Assembly: GCA_021780095.1 (NCBI GenBank)
Contig: JAJXZK010000092.1
Location: 1 to 16,276 of the forward strand
Direction: 5' to 3'
Length of the DNA stretch: 16,276 bases
DNA from: Acidobacteriota bacterium
GTDB lineage: Bacteria; Acidobacteriota; Terriglobia; Terriglobales; Acidobacteriaceae
Part shown: positions 7,340 to 15,177 of the stretch, one piece after another
Layout: each line of letters begins with the position of its first letter
Numbering within the stretch: the first letter of the stretch is position 1
Made by a program: the position numbers and the translations under genes
Notes under the pieces: generated by a model
Database searches by the model: none
What the model was told of the DNA's origin: nothing
The model's input: only the letters and a program-made list of their open reading frames with translations

Positions 7340-8820
7340 CCCAGTCCGTACATTTCGTCGCGGCAGACCTCGGCGCCTCCAGTGGACGCCTGATGGTTGG
7401 CACCTGGGATGGCCGCACATTTTCGCTCGACGAATTGCATCGTTTCCCGAATAGCGGCATTCACATCGGCGGTGCCCTGCATTGGGATACTTCAGGAATA
7501 TGGTCTGAAATCCGACGAGGCCTGATGCTCTATCGCGAGCGCTTTCAGGATCCGCCGGCCGCTATCGGAGTGGATGCCTGGGGTGTGGATTTTGCGCTAC
7601 TCGATCGAAGCGGCGAGCTGCTGGGCAATCCGTATCATTATCGCGATGCCAGAACTGACGGTATTCCCGAGCTAGTCTTTCAGCGGATTGACGAGCGCCA
7701 GCTGTTTCGGTGGACGGGCGTGCAGACTATGCAGATCAACACCATCTTTCAGCTGTATTCCATGGTGCGCAGCGCCGATCCACGGTTGAAAGCGGCCGAA
7801 ACGCTGCTGATGATTCCGGACCTCTTCCACTATTTTCTTTGCGGAGAGCGCGTCGTCGAACACACCGAGGCGACGACCACCCAAATGTATTCGCCCACCA
7901 ACGGTTGGGCGCGAGAAGTTTTGCATACGCTTGAGATTCCGACCCGCATAATTTCCGATGTTGTTCGTCCAGGAACACAGTTGGGTTCCGTGCGGGCTGG
8001 AGTTCTGCGAGACACAGGGTTCCATCGTGGTTTTCCGGTGGTGGCGGTCGCCTCACACGATACCGCAAGCGCGGTGGCCGCAATCCCGGGCGTCAATGAG
8101 AATAGTGCCTTCATCAGCAGCGGCACATGGAGTTTGATGGGGGTGGAACTGCGGGAGCCGATCACTTCCGATCAGGCGTACTCGCGCGGATTTACCAACG
8201 AGGGTGGTGCCGATGGATCCATCCTGCTGATCAAGAATCTTACCGGCCTGTGGCTTCTGCAAGAATGTCAACGGCTATGGAGCCGCGAAGGACGCCATTG
8301 CACATGGACCGACATTTCGTCGATGGCAGCCGCTGCGCCAGCATTCGCATGCTTGCTGGACGTAGACGCGAACGACTTTCGCGCTCCCGAAAATATGCAT
8401 CATGCTATCGCCGAATATTGTCGCCGAACCATGCAGCCCAATCCCGATACCATCGGGGCGGTCGCGCGCGGCTGCTTTGAAAGTCTGGCCTTGAAGTATC
8501 GCTCGGTGTTGGAGTCGCTCGAAACCGTGACGACGCGCCGCCTTGACACCATTCGAATTGTCGGGGGAGGGTGCCTGAACACTCTGCTCTGCCAGATGAC
8601 GGCCGATGCCTGCAATCGCACGGTGATCAGCGGCCCGGCAGAGGCCTCCGCCTTTGGCAATGTCATGCTGCAAGCTATCGCCACCGGACACTTGTCAAAC
8701 ATTGGCGCGGGTCGCGCAGCAATCGCTGCATCCATCCAATGCATGTCTTATTTCCCGCAAAGAACAGATGCGTGGGACGAGGCATACTCGCGAATGGAAC
8801 AAACACACATGCACGCATGA
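7336..8820 (+). CDS. rhaB: Rhamnulokinase-like sugar kinase (FGGY family)
   Basis: This enzyme is predicted to phosphorylate L-rhamnulose, or possibly L-fuculose, at C1 with ATP in the cytoplasm. The 494 residues are full length for RhaB. The phosphate-binding loop DLGASSGR is at residues 11-18, followed by GVDAWGVDFALLD (78-90) and YRDARTDG. Asp242 in VASHDTASAV is the expected catalytic base, and the adenosine-site loop ISSGTWSLMG is at 260-269. GGGCLNTLLCQMTAD and EASAFGNVML complete the C-terminal ATPase lobe. Alignment from memory with E. coli RhaB is good across the whole length. It starts four bases before the end of the aldolase remnant, with no strong ribosome binding site of its own, so it was probably made by translational coupling. 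Neighbours point to fucose rather than rhamnose, so the true ketose substrate is open. Confidence 0.9.
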   Translation: MTQSVHFVAADLGASSGRLMVGTWDGRTFSLDELHRFPNSGIHIGGALHWDTSGIWSEIRRGLMLYRERFQDPPAAIGVDAWGVDFALLDRSGELLGNPYHYRDARTDGIPELVFQRIDERQLFRWTGVQTMQINTIFQLYSMVRSADPRLKAAETLLMIPDLFHYFLCGERVVEHTEATTTQMYSPTNGWAREVLHTLEIPTRIISDVVRPGTQLGSVRAGVLRDTGFHRGFPVVAVASHDTASAVAAIPGVNENSAFISSGTWSLMGVELREPITSDQAYSRGFTNEGGADGSILLIKNLTGLWLLQECQRLWSREGRHCTWTDISSMAAAAPAFACLLDVDANDFRAPENMHHAIAEYCRRTMQPNPDTIGAVARGCFESLALKYRSVLESLETVTTRRLDTIRIVGGGCLNTLLCQMTADACNRTVISGPAEASAFGNVMLQAIATGHLSNIGAGRAAIAASIQCMSYFPQRTDAWDEAYSRMEQTHMHA

Positions 8821-8844
8821 ACCGGAAAAGTGAGGGAACACTTT

Positions 8845-10314
8845 ATGCACGGCACAGCTACCACCGTTCCTCGGCACCAGATGTTGATTGATGGCGAACT
8901 GGTTGCGTCGCAAACAACTATCGCTGTCACCAATCCAACCACAGAAGAAGTGATTTCCGAGGTTCCCAGCGGAACTTTGGAAGACGTGAACGCAGCCGTC
9001 CTGGCTGCGGAAAAAGCGCAGAAAAGCTGGAGTCAGTTGCCGGCCATTGAGCGCGCGCAATTTTTGCGCGAGATTGCGCAGGCCATCCGGTCGGACCGCG
9101 AGCGCTTGGCGCGCGTGATTACCGAAGAGCAAGGAAAGATCTTGTCGCTTGCCCAGGTGGAAGTAGATTTCTCCGCGGATTATCTGGACTATATGGCGGA
9201 GTTTGCGCGACGCTACGAGGGCGAGATTATCCAGAGCGATCGCCGCGGGGAAAATATCCTGCTGTTCAAGCACCCGATTGGCGTGATTGCCGGCATTCTT
9301 CCATGGAACTTTCCTTTCTTTCTGATCGTTCGCAAAATGGCGCCGGCACTGGTCACTGGCAATACCATCATCATCAAGCCAAGCAGTGAAACGCCCAACA
9401 ATGCGTTCGAATTTGCGAAGATCGTCGCCAGGTCCCGATTGCCGAAAGGCGTGTTCAATCTTGTGTCCGGCAAAGGAAGCGTCGTGGGAGATGGGCTCGC
9501 GCGTCATCCCAAGGTGGGCATGGTCAGCCTGACCGGCAGCGTGGAGGGCGGCATTGCGGTGATGCGAGCGGCGGCGGATAACGTGACCAAGGTATCTCTG
9601 GAGCTTGGGGGAAAAGCGCCGGCAATTGTGATGCAGGACGCGGACCTTGACCTCGCGGTGAAATCTATTCGTGCTTCGCGCATCATCAATGCCGGCCAGG
9701 TCTGCAATTGTGCCGAGCGCGTGTACGTACAAGAACCGATCGCCGATCGCTTTGTTGAAGCAATGAAGAAGGCAATGGAACAAACAGTGGTCGGGGATCC
9801 ATTTAAGAAGGATACGGAGATGGGGCCGATGGTCAGCCGGGCGCAGATGGAGTCTGTCGACAAAGCTGTGCAGACAGCGGTTGCGGAAGGCGCAGAGTTG
9901 CTTTGCGGCGGCCTAAGGTATGCCGACCGCAAAGGCTATTTTTATTCGCCTACGGTGCTGACCCACTGCCGCCAGGATTCGCAGGTCATGCAGCAGGAAG
10001 TCTTCGGGCCGGTATTACCAATCACTACCTTCAAAGACCTGGATGAAGCTATCGAGGATGCGAACGATTGTCAATACGGACTGACCTCTTCAATTTATAC
10101 GCGCAGCCTGGATGTGGCCATGCGGGCGTGCAACGAAATCAAATTTGGTGAGACCTATGTCAATCGCGAGAACTTTGAGGCGATGCAGGGCTTTCATGCA
10201 GGCTGGCGCAAATCCGGCATCGGCGGCGCGGATGGCAAACATGGGCTCGAGGAATATCTGCAAACCCATGTCGTGTACATGAACTATGACTGGAAGAATA
10301 GGGCTTCATCGTAG
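8845..10314 (+). CDS. aldA: Lactaldehyde dehydrogenase AldA (NAD-dependent aldehyde dehydrogenase)
   Basis: This enzyme oxidises L-lactaldehyde, the aldolase product of fuculose-1-phosphate or rhamnulose-1-phosphate, to L-lactate, and may also act on glycolaldehyde. The 489 residues match E. coli AldA closely throughout, including ADYIDYMAE-like YLDYMAEFARRYEGEIIQSDR and the C-terminal NRENFEAMQGFHAGWRKSG and GGADGKHGLEEYLQT. Catalytic Cys287 lies in NAGQVCNCAERVYV, the base Glu253 in LELGGKAP, and Asn155 in GILPWNFPFF. ATG 8845 is chosen because GAGGGA (8831-8836) sits 8 bases upstream; an in-frame GTG at 8830 lies over that site. Only 24 bases separate it from the kinase, so the two are co-transcribed. 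It is the clearest marker that the operon serves a methylpentose pathway passing through lactaldehyde. Confidence 0.93.
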   Translation: MHGTATTVPRHQMLIDGELVASQTTIAVTNPTTEEVISEVPSGTLEDVNAAVLAAEKAQKSWSQLPAIERAQFLREIAQAIRSDRERLARVITEEQGKILSLAQVEVDFSADYLDYMAEFARRYEGEIIQSDRRGENILLFKHPIGVIAGILPWNFPFFLIVRKMAPALVTGNTIIIKPSSETPNNAFEFAKIVARSRLPKGVFNLVSGKGSVVGDGLARHPKVGMVSLTGSVEGGIAVMRAAADNVTKVSLELGGKAPAIVMQDADLDLAVKSIRASRIINAGQVCNCAERVYVQEPIADRFVEAMKKAMEQTVVGDPFKKDTEMGPMVSRAQMESVDKAVQTAVAEGAELLCGGLRYADRKGYFYSPTVLTHCRQDSQVMQQEVFGPVLPITTFKDLDEAIEDANDCQYGLTSSIYTRSLDVAMRACNEIKFGETYVNRENFEAMQGFHAGWRKSGIGGADGKHGLEEYLQTHVVYMNYDWKNRASS

Positions 10315-10407
10315 TCCACAGAACGAAGCAACCTGGCAGCGTACCAACGGTGGAATGTCGATCCTGGCAAGAGCGGATACATTGGTGTCGAGAGGAAATC
10401 GCCCGCA

Positions 10408-11745
10408 ATGCTTGTGCCCCCTGTAGAAGCCGAGACAACTATGCACACCCGGCATCAGCAACACCCACTGGTTCCGCACGGAATGGGTCTGCAGTTTTTT
10501 CTGGTTGCGGGCCTATTTTTTCTTTGGGGAGTGCCTAACAACCTGAACGACGTCTTGATACGCCAGTTCATGACGTCGTTTGCCATTTCGCGATTTCAGG
10601 CAGGCCTGGTGCAGTCGGCATTCTATCTTGGATATTTTCTGGTGGCCACGCCAGCCGCGCTGCTGATGCGAAAGTTTGGCTACAAGATGGGCTTCATCAC
10701 CGGCCTGCTCCTTTTCGGTACGGGAGCATTTCTGTTCTGGCCCGCCGCCCTCATCGGACGATATTCTTTTTTTCTTGCCTCACTGTTTGTTATCGCGACC
10801 GGGCTGTCGTTTCTGGAGACGGCCTCGAACCCATTCGCCGCGCAGATGGGAGATCCGGAAAGTGCAGCCCGGCGGTTGAACTTCGCGCAGGCCTTCAATC
10901 CGCTTGGCGCCATCTGCGGTGTCCTGATTGGCACCGTGTTTATTTTTTCAGGGATCGAATTGAATCCGCAACAGATTGCCCAGATGCAAGCTGCTCATAC
11001 CTACCAGGCGTATCTTCATCAGGAAACCATGCGCGTCGTCATGCCCTATCTTGTCATTGGCGCTGTCGCATTTTTCTGGGCCTTCCTGATTGCGCGCACA
11101 AAGTTCCCGACCATCGCGGGTGAACACGAAACTGCGAATGAAGATCACGGAAGGTTTGTCGAGTTGCTGCGCTATCCGCATTTTCTGTTGGCGATCGTCG
11201 CGCAGTTTTTGTATGTTGGCGCCCAGGTGGGCACGTGGAGCTACTTTATTCAATACGCCGAAAGCTCAACCCACGAGCCGGAAAAAATCGCTGGATATTT
11301 ATTGACGGGAACCCTGGTTGCATTTGGAGTTGGCAGATTTGCTTCCTCTGCCCTGATGCGGTATGTGCAACCGCACCTTTTAATGGGTGTCTATGGACTG
11401 GTGAACATTGTGTTGCTTGCGATCGGCATTCGTTTCCCGGGGTGGATGGGCCTATGGGCGATTTTTGCTACGAGCTTTTTCATGTCCGTCATGTATCCCA
11501 CCATATTTGCTCTCGGCATCCGAGGCCTGGGCCGCAATACTAAAATTGGCGGATCTTTGATCGTGATGGGAATAGTGGGTGGCGCTGTACTGACTCCGGC
11601 GATGGGCTTGATTTCAGAGTGGTCGCACAGCATCGCACTCGCCTACTTGGTCCCTCTGCTCGCGTATGCCGGCGTGGCGCTGTATTCATTCTTCGGAACC
11701 GAACTTTCTGGCAGAACCCTGGAAGCCGGGGATCCGGTGGCATAG
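10408..11745 (+). CDS. fucP: L-fucose:H+ symporter FucP (MFS)
   Basis: This is an inner-membrane proton symporter for L-fucose or related 6-deoxyhexoses. The 445 residues contain about twelve hydrophobic helices and match E. coli FucP over the whole length: FFLWGVPNNLND in helix 1, RFQAGLVQSAFYLGYFL, LSFLETASNPF in helix 4, FLYVGAQVGTWSYFI and SVMYPTIFALGI. Asp48 and Glu137 correspond to the proton-coupling Asp46 and Glu135 of E. coli FucP, so transport should be intact. GAGG lies 12 bases before ATG 10408, rather far; an in-frame ATG at 10441 would shorten the cytoplasmic tail by 11 residues. It sits 93 bases after the dehydrogenase and 73 before the fucosidase. Related transporters can carry glucose, galactose or N-acetylglucosamine, but the context favours fucose. 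Confidence 0.9.
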   Translation: MLVPPVEAETTMHTRHQQHPLVPHGMGLQFFLVAGLFFLWGVPNNLNDVLIRQFMTSFAISRFQAGLVQSAFYLGYFLVATPAALLMRKFGYKMGFITGLLLFGTGAFLFWPAALIGRYSFFLASLFVIATGLSFLETASNPFAAQMGDPESAARRLNFAQAFNPLGAICGVLIGTVFIFSGIELNPQQIAQMQAAHTYQAYLHQETMRVVMPYLVIGAVAFFWAFLIARTKFPTIAGEHETANEDHGRFVELLRYPHFLLAIVAQFLYVGAQVGTWSYFIQYAESSTHEPEKIAGYLLTGTLVAFGVGRFASSALMRYVQPHLLMGVYGLVNIVLLAIGIRFPGWMGLWAIFATSFFMSVMYPTIFALGIRGLGRNTKIGGSLIVMGIVGGAVLTPAMGLISEWSHSIALAYLVPLLAYAGVALYSFFGTELSGRTLEAGDPVA

Positions 11746-11818
11746 TGGCTTTCGCTCTTTATCTCGACGCAGTCAACCCGCGCGAATTTTTTAGTCACGT
11801 TTCAAGGAGAAAAAGAAG

Positions 11819-13240
11819 ATGACAATGGAAGCAATCTCACGACGCTCCTTTTTAAAGCAAGTTGGCGCTGCTGGTGCCCTGGCATACTCCACACACGCAG
11901 AAGCGCTCAATCTCACGGCACCCCAATCTGCCGCTGGTAGCGACACAGTTTCGGCCGTGGATGCCACGCAAGCCGCAACGCGTGCGCAGAGAATGGCGTG
12001 GTGGCATGCGGCGAAGTTCGGAATGTTTATCCATTGGGGACTGTACAGCGTATTAGGTCAGCATGAGTGGGCCATGGAGGCCGAAGGAATTCCCATTCCG
12101 CAATATGAATTGATGGCGAAGCACTTTCATCCAAAGCCCAATGCTGCGCGAGATTGGGCGAATCTGGCAAAGCGAGCCGGGCAGAAGTACATGGTGATGA
12201 CGACCAAGCATCATGAGGGCTTCTGCATGTTCGATACAAAACTGACGGACTATTGTGCGCCCAAGCAGGGTCCGGGAAGAGACCTGGTGCGGGAATATGT
12301 GGAAGCTGCACGCGCGGAGGGTCTGCGAGTTGGCTTCTACTATTCGCTGATGGACTGGCACCATCCAGACGGCGCGCGCTGCAAAACCGATGAGGCGGCG
12401 AGGAAGCGTTTTGTCGCTTACACCCACGGACTGATTCGCGAGTTGATGACCAACTACGGCAAGATCGATGTTCTGTGGTATGACGTGGACGCTCCGTTGA
12501 GCCCGCAGGAATGGGAGTCGGAGCGCATGAATCAAATGGTGTTTCAGCTGCAGCCGGAAATCATTGTGAATAATCGGAATGGGCTGGATGGAGATTTCTC
12601 CACGCCAGAGCAGCACATTGAGGCGTCAAAAGAAGGCCGCGCCTGGGAAACATGCATGACACTGAATGATAGCTGGGGGTACAACCGCGGCGACGACTCA
12701 TGGAAGACGCCGAAGGAAATCGTGAGCAATCTGGCGACCTGCGCGGCCGGCGGCGGAAATTATCTGCTGAACATCGGGCCCAAGCCGGATGGATCGGTGC
12801 CGCAGGAATCCGTCGATGTTCTGGAGAAGGTTGGCGAATGGCTTGACACGAATGGGAAGGCGATCTACCTGACGGATCGGGGATCGTTCCCTGCCGCGCC
12901 CAATACGCAATTTACTCGTCGCGGAAATACTCTGTATGTGCACCAGAAGTATTGGCCCGGAGTGACGCCCGCGGCGCAGTGGCTGAGCTTTTTCCAGCCT
13001 GGAGTTGTGGTTGCCATCGGCGGCTTGAAAGCTAAGGTAACGTCGGCGCGCTTACTGAAAACCGGGCAAAGCGTTCCGTTCACGCAGAATGAACCGCTTA
13101 CTTTGCGACTCACAAGCCTTCCCGTCGACGCACCGGATTCTCCAATGACGGTGATCGAGCTGGAATGCGAATCTGAACCCACCATCGACGCGTGGGAGAT
13201 GGTCTCGAAATGGCCCCGCTATAGAGTCGACATCAGCTAG
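11819..13240 (+). CDS. GH29 alpha-L-fucosidase with Tat signal
   Basis: This enzyme hydrolyses terminal alpha-L-fucose from glycans, with retention. The 473 residues begin with a twin-arginine signal (SRRSFLKQVGAAGALA, Arg8-Arg9) and a likely cleavage after AEA at residue 29, so it acts in the periplasm or outside the cell. The GH29 barrel follows: KFGMFIHWGLYS (66-77), YMVMTTKHHEGFCMFDT (124-140), GFYYSLMDWHHPD (172-184) and KIDVLWYDVD, in which Asp222 is the likely nucleophile by position. The acid/base is probably a Glu in the following loop region (PEQHIEASKEGRAWETC), which I cannot fix by eye. A beta-sandwich domain fills about 340-473. AAGGAG at 11804-11809 is nine bases before ATG 11819. 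Placed last in the operon after the FucP symporter, it likely supplies the fucose that FucP imports. Confidence 0.92.
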   Translation: MTMEAISRRSFLKQVGAAGALAYSTHAEALNLTAPQSAAGSDTVSAVDATQAATRAQRMAWWHAAKFGMFIHWGLYSVLGQHEWAMEAEGIPIPQYELMAKHFHPKPNAARDWANLAKRAGQKYMVMTTKHHEGFCMFDTKLTDYCAPKQGPGRDLVREYVEAARAEGLRVGFYYSLMDWHHPDGARCKTDEAARKRFVAYTHGLIRELMTNYGKIDVLWYDVDAPLSPQEWESERMNQMVFQLQPEIIVNNRNGLDGDFSTPEQHIEASKEGRAWETCMTLNDSWGYNRGDDSWKTPKEIVSNLATCAAGGGNYLLNIGPKPDGSVPQESVDVLEKVGEWLDTNGKAIYLTDRGSFPAAPNTQFTRRGNTLYVHQKYWPGVTPAAQWLSFFQPGVVVAIGGLKAKVTSARLLKTGQSVPFTQNEPLTLRLTSLPVDAPDSPMTVIELECESEPTIDAWEMVSKWPRYRVDIS

Positions 13241-13271
13241 GCGTGATCGGTGGCAAAGTACGCGGCATCGA

Positions 13272-14834
13272 TCAGGTTGTTAGACGATCCGGAGAGATCG
13301 GGTGGATCTGCCACATCTCCAGGCTGGAGAGGTTCGTAGTCTTTCCGAGAATCGCCAGATTCACCGTGGGTGCATCGGCGCCGGAATAATAGAAGCGCTT
13401 CGTGTGCGCGATCTGTTTGTTCACGAATACTTCTGCCACAGATCCGTCGATATAGATGTGGACTTCCAGCGTATGCGGATCGCTCAACTGCACGGGAATG
13501 ACAGTTCCATCAAGCGATAATTGATTTTGCGCCACTGGATCGTAGTGCAGTGTGAACCATGGCTCCATCGCGCCTTGATTTCTCTGCGATCCGTGCAATG
13601 AAAAACCAACTTTATCCGCCCCAGGTTTAAACGTACAGAGAATCTCGCCGCAACAATTGTCGATCGTCATCTTGCCGATTTGTTCCTGGTTCTTTTCTTC
13701 GCTCGATGTGACCTTCAATACCTGCGACCTTCTCCGGAGCACTTGCACCGCAGACGCCGGTTGCATCTCAAGTCCGCCATCGCTTGCTAATGTCGGCACT
13801 CGCGGCAAGGACATCATTCCAGCCCATCCAGCGGCGCGATACTCCGCGAGGGGACGCGCTTCTAGAATCCATCCCCACAGGATGCGTTTGCCATGTGCAT
13901 CCAGCTGAGTCTTGGCGGCGTAGTAGGACCCGTAATCCACAATGCCTTCCTTCTCCGGATGGAAAAACATCTGCTTCAGATCCAACTCCCCGACCTTCCA
14001 ATGCGTCTTGCCCTGGGTTGAAAAAATTAGAACGTGCTTGCCCCCTAGCGGAAAAATTTCTGGGCACTCCCACATATCTCCGGAGGCCACAGGATGATCT
14101 GCGCTTCCTTCCGAGCTCGCTCCGCTGACCAGGACATGCAGATATTCCCAATGACGCAGGTCTTTCGATCGATAAAGAAGCACCGCGCCAGACTGGTGCG
14201 GAAATCCTGAACCTATCGTCATGTACCACCAGTCCCCTTGACGCCATGGCGAAGGATCGCGAAACCCTGTGACGTGCATTCCGACGGGAGGCGCATCAAT
14301 AATCGCCTTGGGCAGCTTCGACCATCGCTTCAATTCCGGATCGGCGGAAACCGCCATGCATTGACTTTCGCGCAAGCTGTGATTCCCCTCGCGAATAGTC
14401 GCTTGATCCTCTGGGACCGGAACCACACCGGTATAGATCGCAGCCACCGTCCCAGCGTCAACAATGGCTGCGCCTGTGAAACATCCGCCCGCATCTGGGC
14501 CGCCAGGAGTAGGCGACAGCGCAATGGGAAGATGCGTCCAGTGGACCATGTCGGGACTGATCGCATGCGCCCAATGCATATCGCCCCAGTACGCGCCGCT
14601 AGGATTGTGTTGGTAAAACATGTGGTATTTCCCGTGCCAATAGATGGGACCATTGGGATCGTTCATCCAGTTCGCTGCCGGTAGAAGATGAAACTGGGGA
14701 CGTCGGGGATCCGTGGCGAGTTCCCGCGGCGTAGCGTTCGCCAGAGCCTCGCACACAGGCAGACCGCGACAGACATACAGAACGGTCGCGCCGGCAAGCG
14801 CTCGCGCGAATAGGTCTCGCCTGGTGATTTCCAC
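13272..14834 (-). CDS. GH32 fructan/sucrose hydrolase with Tat signal
   Basis: This is a glycoside hydrolase family 32 enzyme, which removes fructose from sucrose, inulin or levan. All three active-site motifs are present, numbered from GTG 14834: WMNDPNG with nucleophile Asp59, FRDP with transition-state Asp193, and WECPE with acid/base Glu256. QHNPSGAYWGDMHWAHA and the second-domain segment IYIDGSVAEVFVN also fit. The five-bladed propeller spans about residues 45-345 and the C-terminal beta-sandwich the rest. I prefer GTG 14834 (520 residues) because it puts TRRDLFARALAGATVLYV at the N-terminus as a Tat signal, with AGG eight bases upstream. A GTG at 14909 would add 25 unneeded residues and has no ribosome binding site. 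It converges on the fucosidase with 31 bases between stops, so it is a separate transcription unit. Substrate preference cannot be read from sequence. Confidence 0.92.
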   Translation of the reverse strand: MEITRRDLFARALAGATVLYVCRGLPVCEALANATPRELATDPRRPQFHLLPAANWMNDPNGPIYWHGKYHMFYQHNPSGAYWGDMHWAHAISPDMVHWTHLPIALSPTPGGPDAGGCFTGAAIVDAGTVAAIYTGVVPVPEDQATIREGNHSLRESQCMAVSADPELKRWSKLPKAIIDAPPVGMHVTGFRDPSPWRQGDWWYMTIGSGFPHQSGAVLLYRSKDLRHWEYLHVLVSGASSEGSADHPVASGDMWECPEIFPLGGKHVLIFSTQGKTHWKVGELDLKQMFFHPEKEGIVDYGSYYAAKTQLDAHGKRILWGWILEARPLAEYRAAGWAGMMSLPRVPTLASDGGLEMQPASAVQVLRRRSQVLKVTSSEEKNQEQIGKMTIDNCCGEILCTFKPGADKVGFSLHGSQRNQGAMEPWFTLHYDPVAQNQLSLDGTVIPVQLSDPHTLEVHIYIDGSVAEVFVNKQIAHTKRFYYSGADAPTVNLAILGKTTNLSSLEMWQIHPISPDRLTT

Positions 14835-15007
14835 AGAAATACCTGTAGGGAAAGTGTAGCCGGTTCGCGACCAGCCTGATACGCGGAGGATTCGCGATTG
14901 ATTTGTCACTTAGTATCGATAAGCGTGCATGAAAGTATTGGGTTTCGCCCCGACCTCGCAGGGGTGCGCGAAGTTTTACAATCCATCGCTCATTCACCGC
15001 AGGTCAT

Positions 15008-15027
15008 GCCCGTCGCCGCGGGCTTTT
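15008..15027 (+). terminator. Short GC hairpin followed by TTTT
   Basis: GCCCG (15008-15012) and CGGGC (15019-15023) can form a 5-bp all-GC stem with a 6-base loop, followed directly by TTTT. That is the form of a weak intrinsic terminator on the plus strand. No gene immediately upstream on that strand needs one. It may end an unseen short transcript, shield the next gene from read-through, or be chance. Confidence 0.3.
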
Positions 15028-15086
15028 ATATCTGCGAAGCTTGCAATCCGGTGAAAACAGGCTTCCCCGATCTATCGTCGACTCCG

Positions 15087-15115
15087 TGGACAATCTACTC
15101 ATTGTGGCGTAAATT
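15087..15115 (+). promoter_or_regulatory. Candidate sigma-70 promoter of the secreted-protein gene
   Basis: TGGACA (15087-15092), exactly 17 bp, then TAAATT (15110-15115) resembles a -35/-10 pair, with 5 of 6 and 4 of 6 consensus matches. The start point would be near 15122, giving a leader of about 55 bases before ATG 15178. It is the best match in the divergent gap. Confidence 0.5.
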
Positions 15116-15142
15116 AGCGCAATCCGCCCTCCCCAGGAGTAC

Positions 15143-15174
15143 CCCTCCCTATTGCGATTTGTACCGAAGGAGGG
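15143..15174 (+). promoter_or_regulatory. Leader hairpin that could hide the ribosome binding site
   Basis: CCCTCC at 15143-15148 is an exact complement of GGAGGG at 15169-15174, the core of the ribosome binding site for ATG 15178. A second CCCTCC lies at 15127-15132. Pairing would form a 6-bp stem with a loop of 20 bases and mask the site. Complementarity is seen; any regulatory effect is inferred. Confidence 0.35.
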
Positions 15175-15177
15175 ACT

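Larger units (their letters stand above)
14835..15177. other. Divergent intergenic region between the GH32 gene and a secreted-protein gene
   Basis: This 343-base stretch separates two divergent genes. It holds a GC hairpin with a T-run (15008-15027), a promoter-like pair (15087-15115) and a leader containing two CCCTCC copies complementary to the downstream ribosome binding site. No convincing promoter for the minus-strand GH32 gene was found, and open frames here look like chance. No tRNA or insertion-sequence end was seen. Confidence 0.5.

Noticed and set aside
8695..9783. A 362-codon minus-strand open frame inside the kinase and dehydrogenase genes
   Set aside because: It is fully antisense to AldA, which has every catalytic motif. 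Its His/Arg/Leu-rich product with no domain is what an antisense frame of a GC-rich gene gives.
13244..13274. Inverted repeat TGATCG/CGATCA between the converging genes as a bidirectional terminator
   Set aside because: Six weak base pairs around a 19-base loop without a T-run are not convincing, and one arm overlaps the GH32 stop codon.
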